This document shows, piece by piece, positions 35,967-43,314 of a stretch of DNA of 50,021 nt (its first letter is position 1; the number at the start of each line of letters is the position of its first letter). The stretch spans positions 1 through 50,021 of the forward strand of contig JAJXWP010000034.1 in the NCBI GenBank assembly GCA_021781575.1, in the 5' to 3' direction. The DNA is from Pseudomonadota bacterium. Lineage in GTDB: Bacteria; Pseudomonadota; Alphaproteobacteria; Rhodospirillales; Magnetospirillaceae. The position numbers were made by a program, and so were the translations under genes. The notes beneath the pieces were generated by a model. It was not told where the DNA came from. It did no database searches and was given only the letters and a program-made list of their open reading frames with translations.

Positions 35967-37589
35967 ATGACGCGAGCGGGTGCCTTGGCAGCCGTCGCCG
36001 GGGCGTCGGATATCGCTTCCGCGGCGGTCGAACCTGAGCGGGACAGCGGCGCGCAGGGCAACCTGGCCGCGACCTTTCGAGAGGATATTGAGCGCGATCG
36101 GAAGTGTCTGCTGCTCAAAAGCATCCGCAGCACCACGGTACCCACCATTGCCGCGGTATTGCTGGTGTCGGTCAATTTCTGGGGGCGCGGCAATCGCACC
36201 GTTCTGGCGATTTGGGCCGCCCTGACCATCTCCGTGGGCCTGTTCCGCTACGTGATCGTGAAAACCACGGGCGGCCGGGAGACGACGGCGGAGAGGTTGG
36301 ACCGGGCCCATCGGCGCACGATGCTCGGCACTGTGGCGGCGGCCCTGATGTGGCTCGTCGGCCTGCCGGTGTTCTATAGCAACGACATCGCTGACATGAT
36401 GGTGCCGGGCTTCCTCTATGTGATCCTGTGCTGCGCCGGGACCATCTCGCTGTCGGTCTATCGACGCGCCTTCCTGGTGTTCGTCCCGCCCGTCATGCTG
36501 GGAGTGGTCGGCATGTTCCTGTATCGCGCGGTGGTCACCGCCGAAGGCAGGGCGAACGCGGCGACCATCGCCATCGCCCTGGCGCTGATGACGGCGGTTC
36601 TGTTCCGCCTGATGCGCCAGACCGACGAGCAACTGACCCAGACCTTGGCGCTCAACTATCAGAACGGCAAGCTGGTTGGTGACCTGAAGCTGGCGCAGGA
36701 GCGTACGGAGGCGGACAAGTTGTGCCAGGTTCGCCGGCGTGAGGAAATGGAGCAGCTCACCCAGCGGTTCGAGCAGCAGGTGTCCGGCCTGATGGCGGCG
36801 GCCGGCCATGCCTCCGACGGGCTGCAGGCGGAAGCCGACAATACTGATCGGCTGGTCCACGACACCCTGGAGCAGGCGTCCCAGGTGGCCGGCGGTGCGC
36901 GCGAAGTGGCCGAGCGCATCCAGGTTCTGTCGGCCGCCGCCCAGCAGCTTTCCTCATCCATCGATCTGGTCAACGGGGACGTCAAGGCGGCGGCTGATAT
37001 CGCGCGAAAATCGGTGGCCGAACTGGCTCGGACCAATGAAACGGTTCATTCGCTGTCCGATGCGTCGCAACGGGTCGGCGAGATCGTCGGCCTGATCACC
37101 GTCATCGCCCGCCAGACCAACATGCTGGCGCTCAACGCGACCATCGAGGCGCAACGCGCCGGCGAGGCCGGCCGCGGCTTCGCTGTGGTCGCCGGGGAGG
37201 TCAAGAACCTGGCCAGCCAGACCACCCGAGCGGCACGCGAGGTCACCGACAACATCGAACGCATCCAGGCTACCACCGATGACGCCATGGCGGCGATCCG
37301 CTCCATCGGCGAGACCATTCTACAGGTCAACGGTATCGCCGAGCGGGTGGTCGCCAGCGTGCAGGAACAGGGGGCGACGACCAGTTCCATCAGCCTGGAC
37401 CTGCAGCATGTCGCCGGTGACACGGCCCTGGTGACCGAAGGGGTTGTCAAACTCAACGAGTCGGCATCGCTCGCGGTCGGGGCGACGGAAACGATGACCG
37501 GCGTTGCCGGGGCGCTGACTCGAAGCGCCCGCGAGACCATGGGGCAGATCCGTCAATTCCTTGTCGGCGTGCAACAGCAGCAGCATTAG
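35967..37589 (+). CDS. Methyl-accepting chemotaxis protein with a multi-span membrane sensor
   Basis: 540 residues. About five to six hydrophobic segments between residues 55 and 210 (such as VPTIAAVLLVSVNFW, TVLAIWAALTISVGLF, TMLGTVAAALMWLVGLPVFY, VPGFLYVILCCAGTISL) form an integral-membrane sensor with little periplasmic domain. A coiled-coil signalling hairpin follows with the tip ARQTNMLALNATIEAQRAGE near residue 385 and GRGFAVVAGEVKNLA, canonical for interaction with CheA/CheW. No HAMP domain is seen. ATG 35967 is preferred over 35961 because AAGAAGG then sits six bases away. An ACGT-repeat operator lies upstream; the DUF6134 gene follows after 38 bases. Confidence 0.9.
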   Translation: MTRAGALAAVAGASDIASAAVEPERDSGAQGNLAATFREDIERDRKCLLLKSIRSTTVPTIAAVLLVSVNFWGRGNRTVLAIWAALTISVGLFRYVIVKTTGGRETTAERLDRAHRRTMLGTVAAALMWLVGLPVFYSNDIADMMVPGFLYVILCCAGTISLSVYRRAFLVFVPPVMLGVVGMFLYRAVVTAEGRANAATIAIALALMTAVLFRLMRQTDEQLTQTLALNYQNGKLVGDLKLAQERTEADKLCQVRRREEMEQLTQRFEQQVSGLMAAAGHASDGLQAEADNTDRLVHDTLEQASQVAGGAREVAERIQVLSAAAQQLSSSIDLVNGDVKAAADIARKSVAELARTNETVHSLSDASQRVGEIVGLITVIARQTNMLALNATIEAQRAGEAGRGFAVVAGEVKNLASQTTRAAREVTDNIERIQATTDDAMAAIRSIGETILQVNGIAERVVASVQEQGATTSSISLDLQHVAGDTALVTEGVVKLNESASLAVGATETMTGVAGALTRSARETMGQIRQFLVGVQQQQH

Positions 37590-37627
37590 ACCGCGCCGGC
37601 CAGGGCCATTTCGAGGTGGGAGGAACA

Positions 37628-38311
37628 ATGAGCACAATTACCAAGGTAAAATCCTCGGCAACACGCCGCCTGGTCACCGGTATCCTCGCGGCGGTACCTG
37701 TGCTGGCGCTCGGCGTGGTCGCGGGCATGCCGTCGGCGCAGGCCGCGACACAGTCGCTGAGCTACACGATTCACAAGGATGGGGACCCGATCGGCAAGGA
37801 AATCTACACAATCAACCATGACGGCGACAAAACCACCGTAAATTTGACGGCGGACTCGCAAGTCCAGGTGCTATTTCTCAACTTTCATTACCATCATCAG
37901 CGCACCGAGACCTGGACAGGGAGCCATCTGGACCGGATGGTCGCCGATACCGACGACGACGGCACCAAACACCATGTGGAGGCGCAGACAGTCGCCGACG
38001 GCGTCAAAGTGGTGGCCGACGGCAGGGACACCACGCTGCCGGCCGACGCTTTGCCGTTGACCATGTGGACCAGGGCGGTGGTGGTCGAGCATTCGGTCCT
38101 CTACAGCGTCGAAAACGACGATTCCCCGTACAAGGTGTCGATCAGGGATCTTGGCACGGAGACGGTGAAAACCGGGCAGGGCGCCGTCGCGGCGGAACAT
38201 TACGCCATTGCCGGTGACGTCGAGCGGGACCTGTGGTTCGGATCCGACGGCACCTTGGTCGAGGCGGCCTTTCATCGGCGCGGCTTTCTCATCACGATCG
38301 TTCGCGATTGA
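37628..38311 (+). CDS. DUF6134 family exported protein
   Basis: 227 residues with a signal peptide (residues 1-40, a positively charged start, hydrophobic AAVPVLALGVVAG, cleavage at AQA-A). The mature part is beta-rich: LSYTIHKDGDPIGKEIYTI, VLFLNFHYHHQRTETWTG, ADTDDDGTKHHVEAQ, LTMWTRAVV. This resembles the DUF6134 family, lipocalin-like exported proteins of unknown role found beside lipid genes. ATG 37628 follows GGGAGG. It is probably co-transcribed with the chemoreceptor gene; a periplasmic lipid-binding role is inference. Confidence 0.75.
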   Translation: MSTITKVKSSATRRLVTGILAAVPVLALGVVAGMPSAQAATQSLSYTIHKDGDPIGKEIYTINHDGDKTTVNLTADSQVQVLFLNFHYHHQRTETWTGSHLDRMVADTDDDGTKHHVEAQTVADGVKVVADGRDTTLPADALPLTMWTRAVVVEHSVLYSVENDDSPYKVSIRDLGTETVKTGQGAVAAEHYAIAGDVERDLWFGSDGTLVEAAFHRRGFLITIVRD

Positions 38312-38350
38312 CCCAGATCGGAAGATATAGGGGAGGTATCGTATACGGAT

Positions 38351-38371
38351 CGACGTTGACGTATACGTTAT
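38351..38371 (+). promoter_or_regulatory. LiuR-like operator: three ACGT cores 6 bp apart (fadL operon)
   Basis: ACGT at 38353, 38359 and 38365 in CGACGTTGACGTATACGTTA, 64 bases before the fadL start. A possible -35 TTGACG overlaps the repeat (38357-38362), which would fit repression by a bound MerR protein. Confidence 0.65.
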
Positions 38372-38431
38372 TGTGAGTCAGTATTCAGGCAACTGGCTCC
38401 GGCTAATGGGGCCGAAGGTGGGGAGATCGAA

Positions 38432-39886
38432 ATGTCCGTTATTCGCCATGCAACACTGGTGTCTTGTCTGGGCTTGTTGGCCTTCGGCGGCTTCGCTTCC
38501 GACGCCCGCGCGTCGAGTTTCGCCCTGCGCGAAGAAAGCGCGGAAGGCCTGGGCAATGCGTTCGCCGGGGAAGCGGCCAAGGGTGATGATGCCAGTTCCG
38601 CCTACTACAACCCCGCCGGCATGGCGCGCCTCAACAGCAACGAGATCGACGGGACGGTCACCTGGATCCAGCCCGATGTTGTCTTTCACGGCAGCAACAG
38701 TTCGGTTTTCGGCGGCAACGTTTCGGGCGTCACCGGCGGCAACGACGTCAAGCCGGCGGCGGTTGGGTCGACCTTTGCCGTGTGGAATGCCAGCCCCGAT
38801 GTGAAGATCGGCCTTGCCGTCGCGGTGCCCTTCGGCCTTCGGTCCGAATACACGGAAAACTGGGTCGGGCGCTACCAGGCCCTGGCGACCGACGTGACCG
38901 ATTACGAAATTTCGCCGACCATCTCCTACCGGGTCACCAGCCGCCTGTCGATCGGCGGCGGCCCCCGCATCGACTATTTCAGTGCCCGCCTGACCCAGGC
39001 CATCAATATGCAGGCCATCGGTCTCGGCGCCGCCCAGCAGGAGGCCGCGGGTGCCCAGCGGGCCGCCGCCGGCGCGCAGGCCGCTGCGGCCGCGGGCAAT
39101 ACCACGCAAGCGGCCGCATTGAGTCAGCAAGCGACGCAGTTGGGCGGCCTGGCTTCGACCACGGCCGGCTTGGCCAGCAATTGGGGCGACGGCGAAGGTC
39201 GGCTGGAAGGCGATGACGTCGGCGTCGGCTATACCATCGGTGCCCTCTACGAGATCGACGACGCCACCCGCGTCGGCATCAATTACCGCTCGCGCATCTA
39301 TCACAGCATGGCCACCAACGTTACCTACCAGACGCCGAACACCCTGGCCCTGGCCGGTCCGCTGGCCGCCAATTTCGCCTCCACGGCGGTCACCGCCAAG
39401 CTGCCCCTGCCCGATTCGGCAAGCCTCGGCTTCTATCACGACATCGACAGCGAATGGTCGGTGATGTCCACCGTCGAGTGGACCGACTGGTCCCTGTTCA
39501 AGCAGTTGAACGTCGTCGATTCCGCCGGGGCGGCGATCGTCAGCCTGCCGCAGATGTCGCGCGACACCTGGTATTTCGCTTTGGGCGCCAACTACAAGCC
39601 CAACGAGAAGTGGGTCCTGCACATGGGTACCGCCTACGACCAGACACCGGTCCAGGACCAATATCGGTCACCCAACCTGCCCGACGGCGACCGGGTCTGG
39701 GCATCCTTCGGCATCTCCTATGCCGTCACGCCGGCCGCCAAGCTCAATCTGTCCTACGCGCATCTGTTCAATACCGGCAAGGCGTCGGTCAACTACACCA
39801 GCGCCAGCCCGGCCGCCGGGACATTGGTCGGCTACTACGACAACAGCGTGAATATCGCCAGCGCCGGCTTCGGAATAAAATTCTGA
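38432..39886 (+). CDS. fadL: FadL/OMPP1 family long-chain fatty acid transporter
   Basis: 484 residues. Signal peptide 1-27 (cleavage at ARA-S). The mature start SSFALREESAEGLGNAFAGEAAKGDDASSAYYNPAGMARL is the defining FadL N-terminus. The outer-membrane barrel continues to a terminal phenylalanine (SAGFGIKF). An unusual Ala/Gln-rich insertion of about 45 residues (AAQQEAAGAQRAAAGAQ and onward, near 199-243) sits in one extracellular or periplasmic loop. It imports long-chain fatty acids or other hydrophobic compounds. GGGGAG precedes ATG 38432. The acyl-CoA synthetase gene follows after 53 bases. Confidence 0.93.
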   Translation: MSVIRHATLVSCLGLLAFGGFASDARASSFALREESAEGLGNAFAGEAAKGDDASSAYYNPAGMARLNSNEIDGTVTWIQPDVVFHGSNSSVFGGNVSGVTGGNDVKPAAVGSTFAVWNASPDVKIGLAVAVPFGLRSEYTENWVGRYQALATDVTDYEISPTISYRVTSRLSIGGGPRIDYFSARLTQAINMQAIGLGAAQQEAAGAQRAAAGAQAAAAAGNTTQAAALSQQATQLGGLASTTAGLASNWGDGEGRLEGDDVGVGYTIGALYEIDDATRVGINYRSRIYHSMATNVTYQTPNTLALAGPLAANFASTAVTAKLPLPDSASLGFYHDIDSEWSVMSTVEWTDWSLFKQLNVVDSAGAAIVSLPQMSRDTWYFALGANYKPNEKWVLHMGTAYDQTPVQDQYRSPNLPDGDRVWASFGISYAVTPAAKLNLSYAHLFNTGKASVNYTSASPAAGTLVGYYDNSVNIASAGFGIKF

Positions 39887-39939
39887 CCAGTCAATCACCA
39901 AATACTGGGATCATAACAATAAACGACGAAGGAAACGCC

Positions 39940-41607
39940 ATGATGCAAGCCCCGGTTTCCTCCTCCTCGATAAAGGTCGGGCCGCTGGACCGCATCTTCG
40001 ACGAGGCCGTGGCGCGCCACGGCATGCGGGCTTGCATCGATTTCCTTGGCAAGCGCTACACCTATGCCGAAATCGGCCACCTGGTGGCGCGCGCCGCCGT
40101 GGGGTTTCAGCGAATGGGGGTGAAACAAGGGGTCAAAGTCGGCCTGTGCCTGCCCAACACCCCCTACTTCGTGATCTGCTATTATGCGGTGCTCAAATGC
40201 GGCGGAACCGTGGTGAACTACAATCCGCTTTACGTCGAACGCGAGTTGAAGCACCAGATCAACGACAGCAACACCACCATCATGGTGACCCTCGACATCA
40301 AGCAGATCTATCCGAAGGTCGCGGCGATGCTGGGAGCATCGGCTCTCACGCGGGTGGTGGTCTGTTCCATGACGGATATCTTGCCGCCTCTCAAGGGGCT
40401 GTTGTTCACCCTGCTGAAGCGTTCGGAACTGGCACATATTCCTAACGACGCCCAGCATACGGCGTTTGCCCGGCTGGTGGCCAATGACGGCAAGCCGCAG
40501 GCGGTCGAGATCGACCCGCTGACCGACATCGCCGTGCTGCAGTACACCGGCGGTACTACCGGCGTGCCCAAGGGAGCGATGCTGACCCACGGCAACCTTT
40601 CGGCCAATATCGAACAGCTGCGGACTTGGGTCCCCTATCTCCACGAGGGCCGGGAGAAGGTCCTGGGCGTGCTGCCGCTATTCCATGTGTTCGCCATGAC
40701 CGGCGTGATGAACTTCGGCATCAGCATGGGGGCCGAACTGATCCTGCTGCCGCGTTTCGAACTCGACCAGGTGATGCGGTGCATCGCCAAGAAGCGGGCG
40801 ACCATCTTCCCTGGTGTTCCGACCATCTATACCGCCATCAACGGCGTCGCCGGGCCCGCTCATGACCTGACCTCGCTCCGCTATTGCATCTCCGGCGGGG
40901 CGCCGCTGCCTCTCGAGGTGCGCCTGCGGTTCGAGGAGTTGACCGGCTGCCGGCTGGTGGAAGGCTACGGACTGAGCGAAACCTCGCCGGTGGTCACCGC
41001 CAATCCGCTGGAGGGTGAAATCAAGCCGGCTTCGGCCGGCAAGGCGATGCCGGGAACCGTCATCGAGGTGCGTTCGCTGGTGGATCCCACCCAGGTGCTC
41101 GGCACCAATGAGAAGGGAGAAATCTGCGTACGTGGTCCGCAGGTGATGGCCGGCTATTGGCAGCGCCCGGCCGATACGGCAGCGGTATTCATCGATGGTG
41201 CCCTGCGCACCGGTGATGTCGGCTATGTGGACGAGGACGGCTACCTGTTCCTGGTCGACCGCATCAAGGACGTCATCATCGCCGGCGGATACAACATCTA
41301 TCCGCGGGTTATCGAGGAGGCGCTATACCAGCATCCGGCGGTGGCAGAGGCGGTGGTCATCGGTATCCCCGATGCTTATCGCGGCCAGGCTCCGAAGGCC
41401 TTCGTCCGCCTGCGCGACGGCCACACCGCCACGCCCGACGAGTTGCATCAGTTCCTCGCCGGATATGTCTCGCGGGTGGAACTGCCGAAACTGATCGAGA
41501 TCCGCGACCAATTGCCCAAGACCATGATCGGCAAGCTGTCCAAAAAGGAACTGCTGGCCGAAGAGATGAACCGGGCCGCGCCCGGATCATTCGACAAAGC
41601 CTCCTGA
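39940..41607 (+). CDS. fadD: Long-chain fatty-acid--CoA ligase
   Basis: 555 residues, ANL superfamily. ATP-binding motif YTGGTTGVPKGAMLTH at residues 202-217, the A5 motif EGYGLSETSPVV, the hinge LVDRIKDVIIAGGYNIYPR, and a C-terminal lysine in KTMIGKLSKKEL. It couples ATP hydrolysis to acyl-CoA formation for beta-oxidation, at the inner face of the membrane. GAAGG before ATG 39940. Co-directional with fadL, so imported fatty acids would be activated by the next gene product. A target for the Pat-like acetyltransferase is plausible. A separate MerR gene follows. Confidence 0.93.
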   Translation: MMQAPVSSSSIKVGPLDRIFDEAVARHGMRACIDFLGKRYTYAEIGHLVARAAVGFQRMGVKQGVKVGLCLPNTPYFVICYYAVLKCGGTVVNYNPLYVERELKHQINDSNTTIMVTLDIKQIYPKVAAMLGASALTRVVVCSMTDILPPLKGLLFTLLKRSELAHIPNDAQHTAFARLVANDGKPQAVEIDPLTDIAVLQYTGGTTGVPKGAMLTHGNLSANIEQLRTWVPYLHEGREKVLGVLPLFHVFAMTGVMNFGISMGAELILLPRFELDQVMRCIAKKRATIFPGVPTIYTAINGVAGPAHDLTSLRYCISGGAPLPLEVRLRFEELTGCRLVEGYGLSETSPVVTANPLEGEIKPASAGKAMPGTVIEVRSLVDPTQVLGTNEKGEICVRGPQVMAGYWQRPADTAAVFIDGALRTGDVGYVDEDGYLFLVDRIKDVIIAGGYNIYPRVIEEALYQHPAVAEAVVIGIPDAYRGQAPKAFVRLRDGHTATPDELHQFLAGYVSRVELPKLIEIRDQLPKTMIGKLSKKELLAEEMNRAAPGSFDKAS

Positions 41608-41660
41608 CCGAAAATCGCTGTCCGAAGAGACGATCATGTTCGATTTGCACGCCATAAAGG

Positions 41661-41707
41661 TAACGTATTGGGAAATAATTAAACCATACCGTAATTTGGC
41701 GTACGTA
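41661..41707 (+). promoter_or_regulatory. Weak ACGT sites upstream of merR copy 2
   Basis: ACGT at 41663 and 41703 lie in an AT-rich tract before the second MerR gene, with CCGTAA at 41688. They are not spaced at 6 bp, so this is a poor match to the other operators; autoregulation is possible. Confidence 0.3.
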
Positions 41708-41723
41708 GAAAAGGGGCGCCCAG

Positions 41724-42119
41724 ATGGAGAAGATCTACTCGGTTACCGAGCTGGCCAAGGAGCTCGGGGTGACGCCGCGCACCATCCGCTTCTACGAGGA
41801 CCAGGGGCTGATTCTACCGCCCAGGGCGGGCAACACGCGGGTCTACTCGTATCGCGACCGGGCCCACATGCTTCTCATTCTGCGCGGCAAGAGGCTCGGC
41901 TTCACCTTGCGCGACATCAAGGAATACCTGGATCTCTACCAGGTCGACACCACTCGGGGCGAGCAGCTCCAGCTGCTGCTGGACAAGGTGCGCCGACGCA
42001 TTGCGCGGTTGGAAGAGCAGCGCCAGGCGTTGGAACAGACCATCGGCGAATTGAAGGATATCGAACAGATGGCCGTCGATGCTTTGGCCGCCAAGGGCAA
42101 GCCGCTCGAGACGGCATGA
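41724..42119 (+). CDS. MerR-family regulator, LiuR type (copy 2)
   Basis: 131 residues. Winged helix IYSVTELAKELGVTPRTIRF then YEDQGLILPPRAGNTRVYSY, LILRGKRLGFTLRDIKEYLDLY, and a C-terminal coiled coil. It is the same length as copy 1 at 29788 and matches it through nearly the whole chain, including the ends (KGKPLETA versus KGIKPETV). AAGGGG precedes ATG 41724. It sits directly before the beta-oxidation operon (70 bp to the thiolase), as LiuR/PsrA-like regulators often do. Two copies within 12 kb suggest duplicated control of one regulon, with split ligands or timing; this is inference. Confidence 0.88.
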   Translation: MEKIYSVTELAKELGVTPRTIRFYEDQGLILPPRAGNTRVYSYRDRAHMLLILRGKRLGFTLRDIKEYLDLYQVDTTRGEQLQLLLDKVRRRIARLEEQRQALEQTIGELKDIEQMAVDALAAKGKPLETA

Positions 42120-42189
42120 GCCCTCGCTTCCGCACGGGCCAGCGGGCCCTCCGTAGAATTCCATCCTCTTTCCAACTGGAGACCAATCG

Positions 42190-43314
42190 ATGAAATCCGT
42201 GGTTATCGCGGGCTACGCCCGTTCGCCGTTCACTCCCGCCAAGAAGGGCGAGCTCGCCACCGTGCGGCCCGACGAACTGGCCGCCCAGGTGGTGCGCGAG
42301 CTGGTGCGCCGCACCGGTGTTGTGCCCGAGGATATCGAGGACCTGCTGCTCGGCTGCGCCTTCCCGGAAGGTGAGCAGGGGCTGAACATGGCGCGCCTGG
42401 TGGCGTTGCAGGCCGAGCTGCCGATCTCGGTGGCCGGCGTCACCATCAACCGCTTCTGTGGCTCGTCCATGCAGTCGGTGCACTCGGCGGCCGGCGCCAT
42501 CCAGCTGGGCGCCGGTGAGGCCTTCATCTGCGCCGGCGTCGAGAGCATGAGCCGGGTGCCGATGATGGGCTACAACCCGCTGCCCCATCCCGGCTTCTAT
42601 GCCAAGATGCCGGGCGCCTATCTGGGCATGGGCGATACCGCCGAGAACGTCGCCAGGCAGTGGGGCATCGCGCGTTCCGAGCAGGAAGCCTTCGCCGTCG
42701 AAAGCCATAAGCGCGCCGCCGCCGCCCAGGCCGCCGGCAGGCTGGCCGACGAAATCGTCGCCATCGGCACGGTCGAACGGGACGGCTGCATCCGCCCCGA
42801 GACCACGGCGCAAGGGCTGGCCGAATTGAAACCCGCCTTCGACCAGAACGGCACCGTCACCGCCGGCACCTCGTCGCCGCTGACCGACGGCGCGGCGGCC
42901 CTGCTGGTGTGCAGCGAGGACTACGCGCGCAAGCACGGACTCGAGCCGCTGGCTCGCCTGAGGAGCGTCGCGGTGGCCGGCTGTGCCCCCGAGATCATGG
43001 GCATCGGCCCGGTGGCGGCGACCAAGAAGGCCCTGTCCCGGGCCGGCATCGAGGCGGCGGCGCTGGACGTGATCGAACTGAACGAGGCCTTCGCCTCGCA
43101 GTCCATCGCCTGCATGCGCGATCTTGGCCTGTCGGCCGATCAGGTCAACCTCGACGGCGGCGCCATCGCTCTTGGCCATCCGCTGGGCGCCACCGGCGCC
43201 CGCATCGTCGGCAAGGCGGCGTCGCTCTTGAAGCGGGAAAAGGGCAAATACGCCCTGGCCACCCAATGCATCGGCGGCGGCCAGGGGATCGCCACCATCC
43301 TGGAGGCGATGTGA
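42190..43314 (+). CDS. Acetyl-CoA C-acyltransferase (thiolase)
   Basis: 374 residues. Catalytic cysteine C90 in NRFCGSSMQ, H330 in GGAIALGHPLGATGA and C360 in CIGGGQG: the full thiolase triad. It cleaves 3-ketoacyl-CoA to acetyl-CoA and a shortened acyl-CoA, the last step of beta-oxidation. The AGYARSPFTP start and TSSPLTDGAAALLV block fit degradative thiolases. GGAG precedes ATG 42190. The stop overlaps the start of the hydroxyacyl-CoA dehydrogenase gene by one base (TGATG). First gene of the operon after merR copy 2. Confidence 0.95.
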   Translation: MKSVVIAGYARSPFTPAKKGELATVRPDELAAQVVRELVRRTGVVPEDIEDLLLGCAFPEGEQGLNMARLVALQAELPISVAGVTINRFCGSSMQSVHSAAGAIQLGAGEAFICAGVESMSRVPMMGYNPLPHPGFYAKMPGAYLGMGDTAENVARQWGIARSEQEAFAVESHKRAAAAQAAGRLADEIVAIGTVERDGCIRPETTAQGLAELKPAFDQNGTVTAGTSSPLTDGAAALLVCSEDYARKHGLEPLARLRSVAVAGCAPEIMGIGPVAATKKALSRAGIEAAALDVIELNEAFASQSIACMRDLGLSADQVNLDGGAIALGHPLGATGARIVGKAASLLKREKGKYALATQCIGGGQGIATILEAM

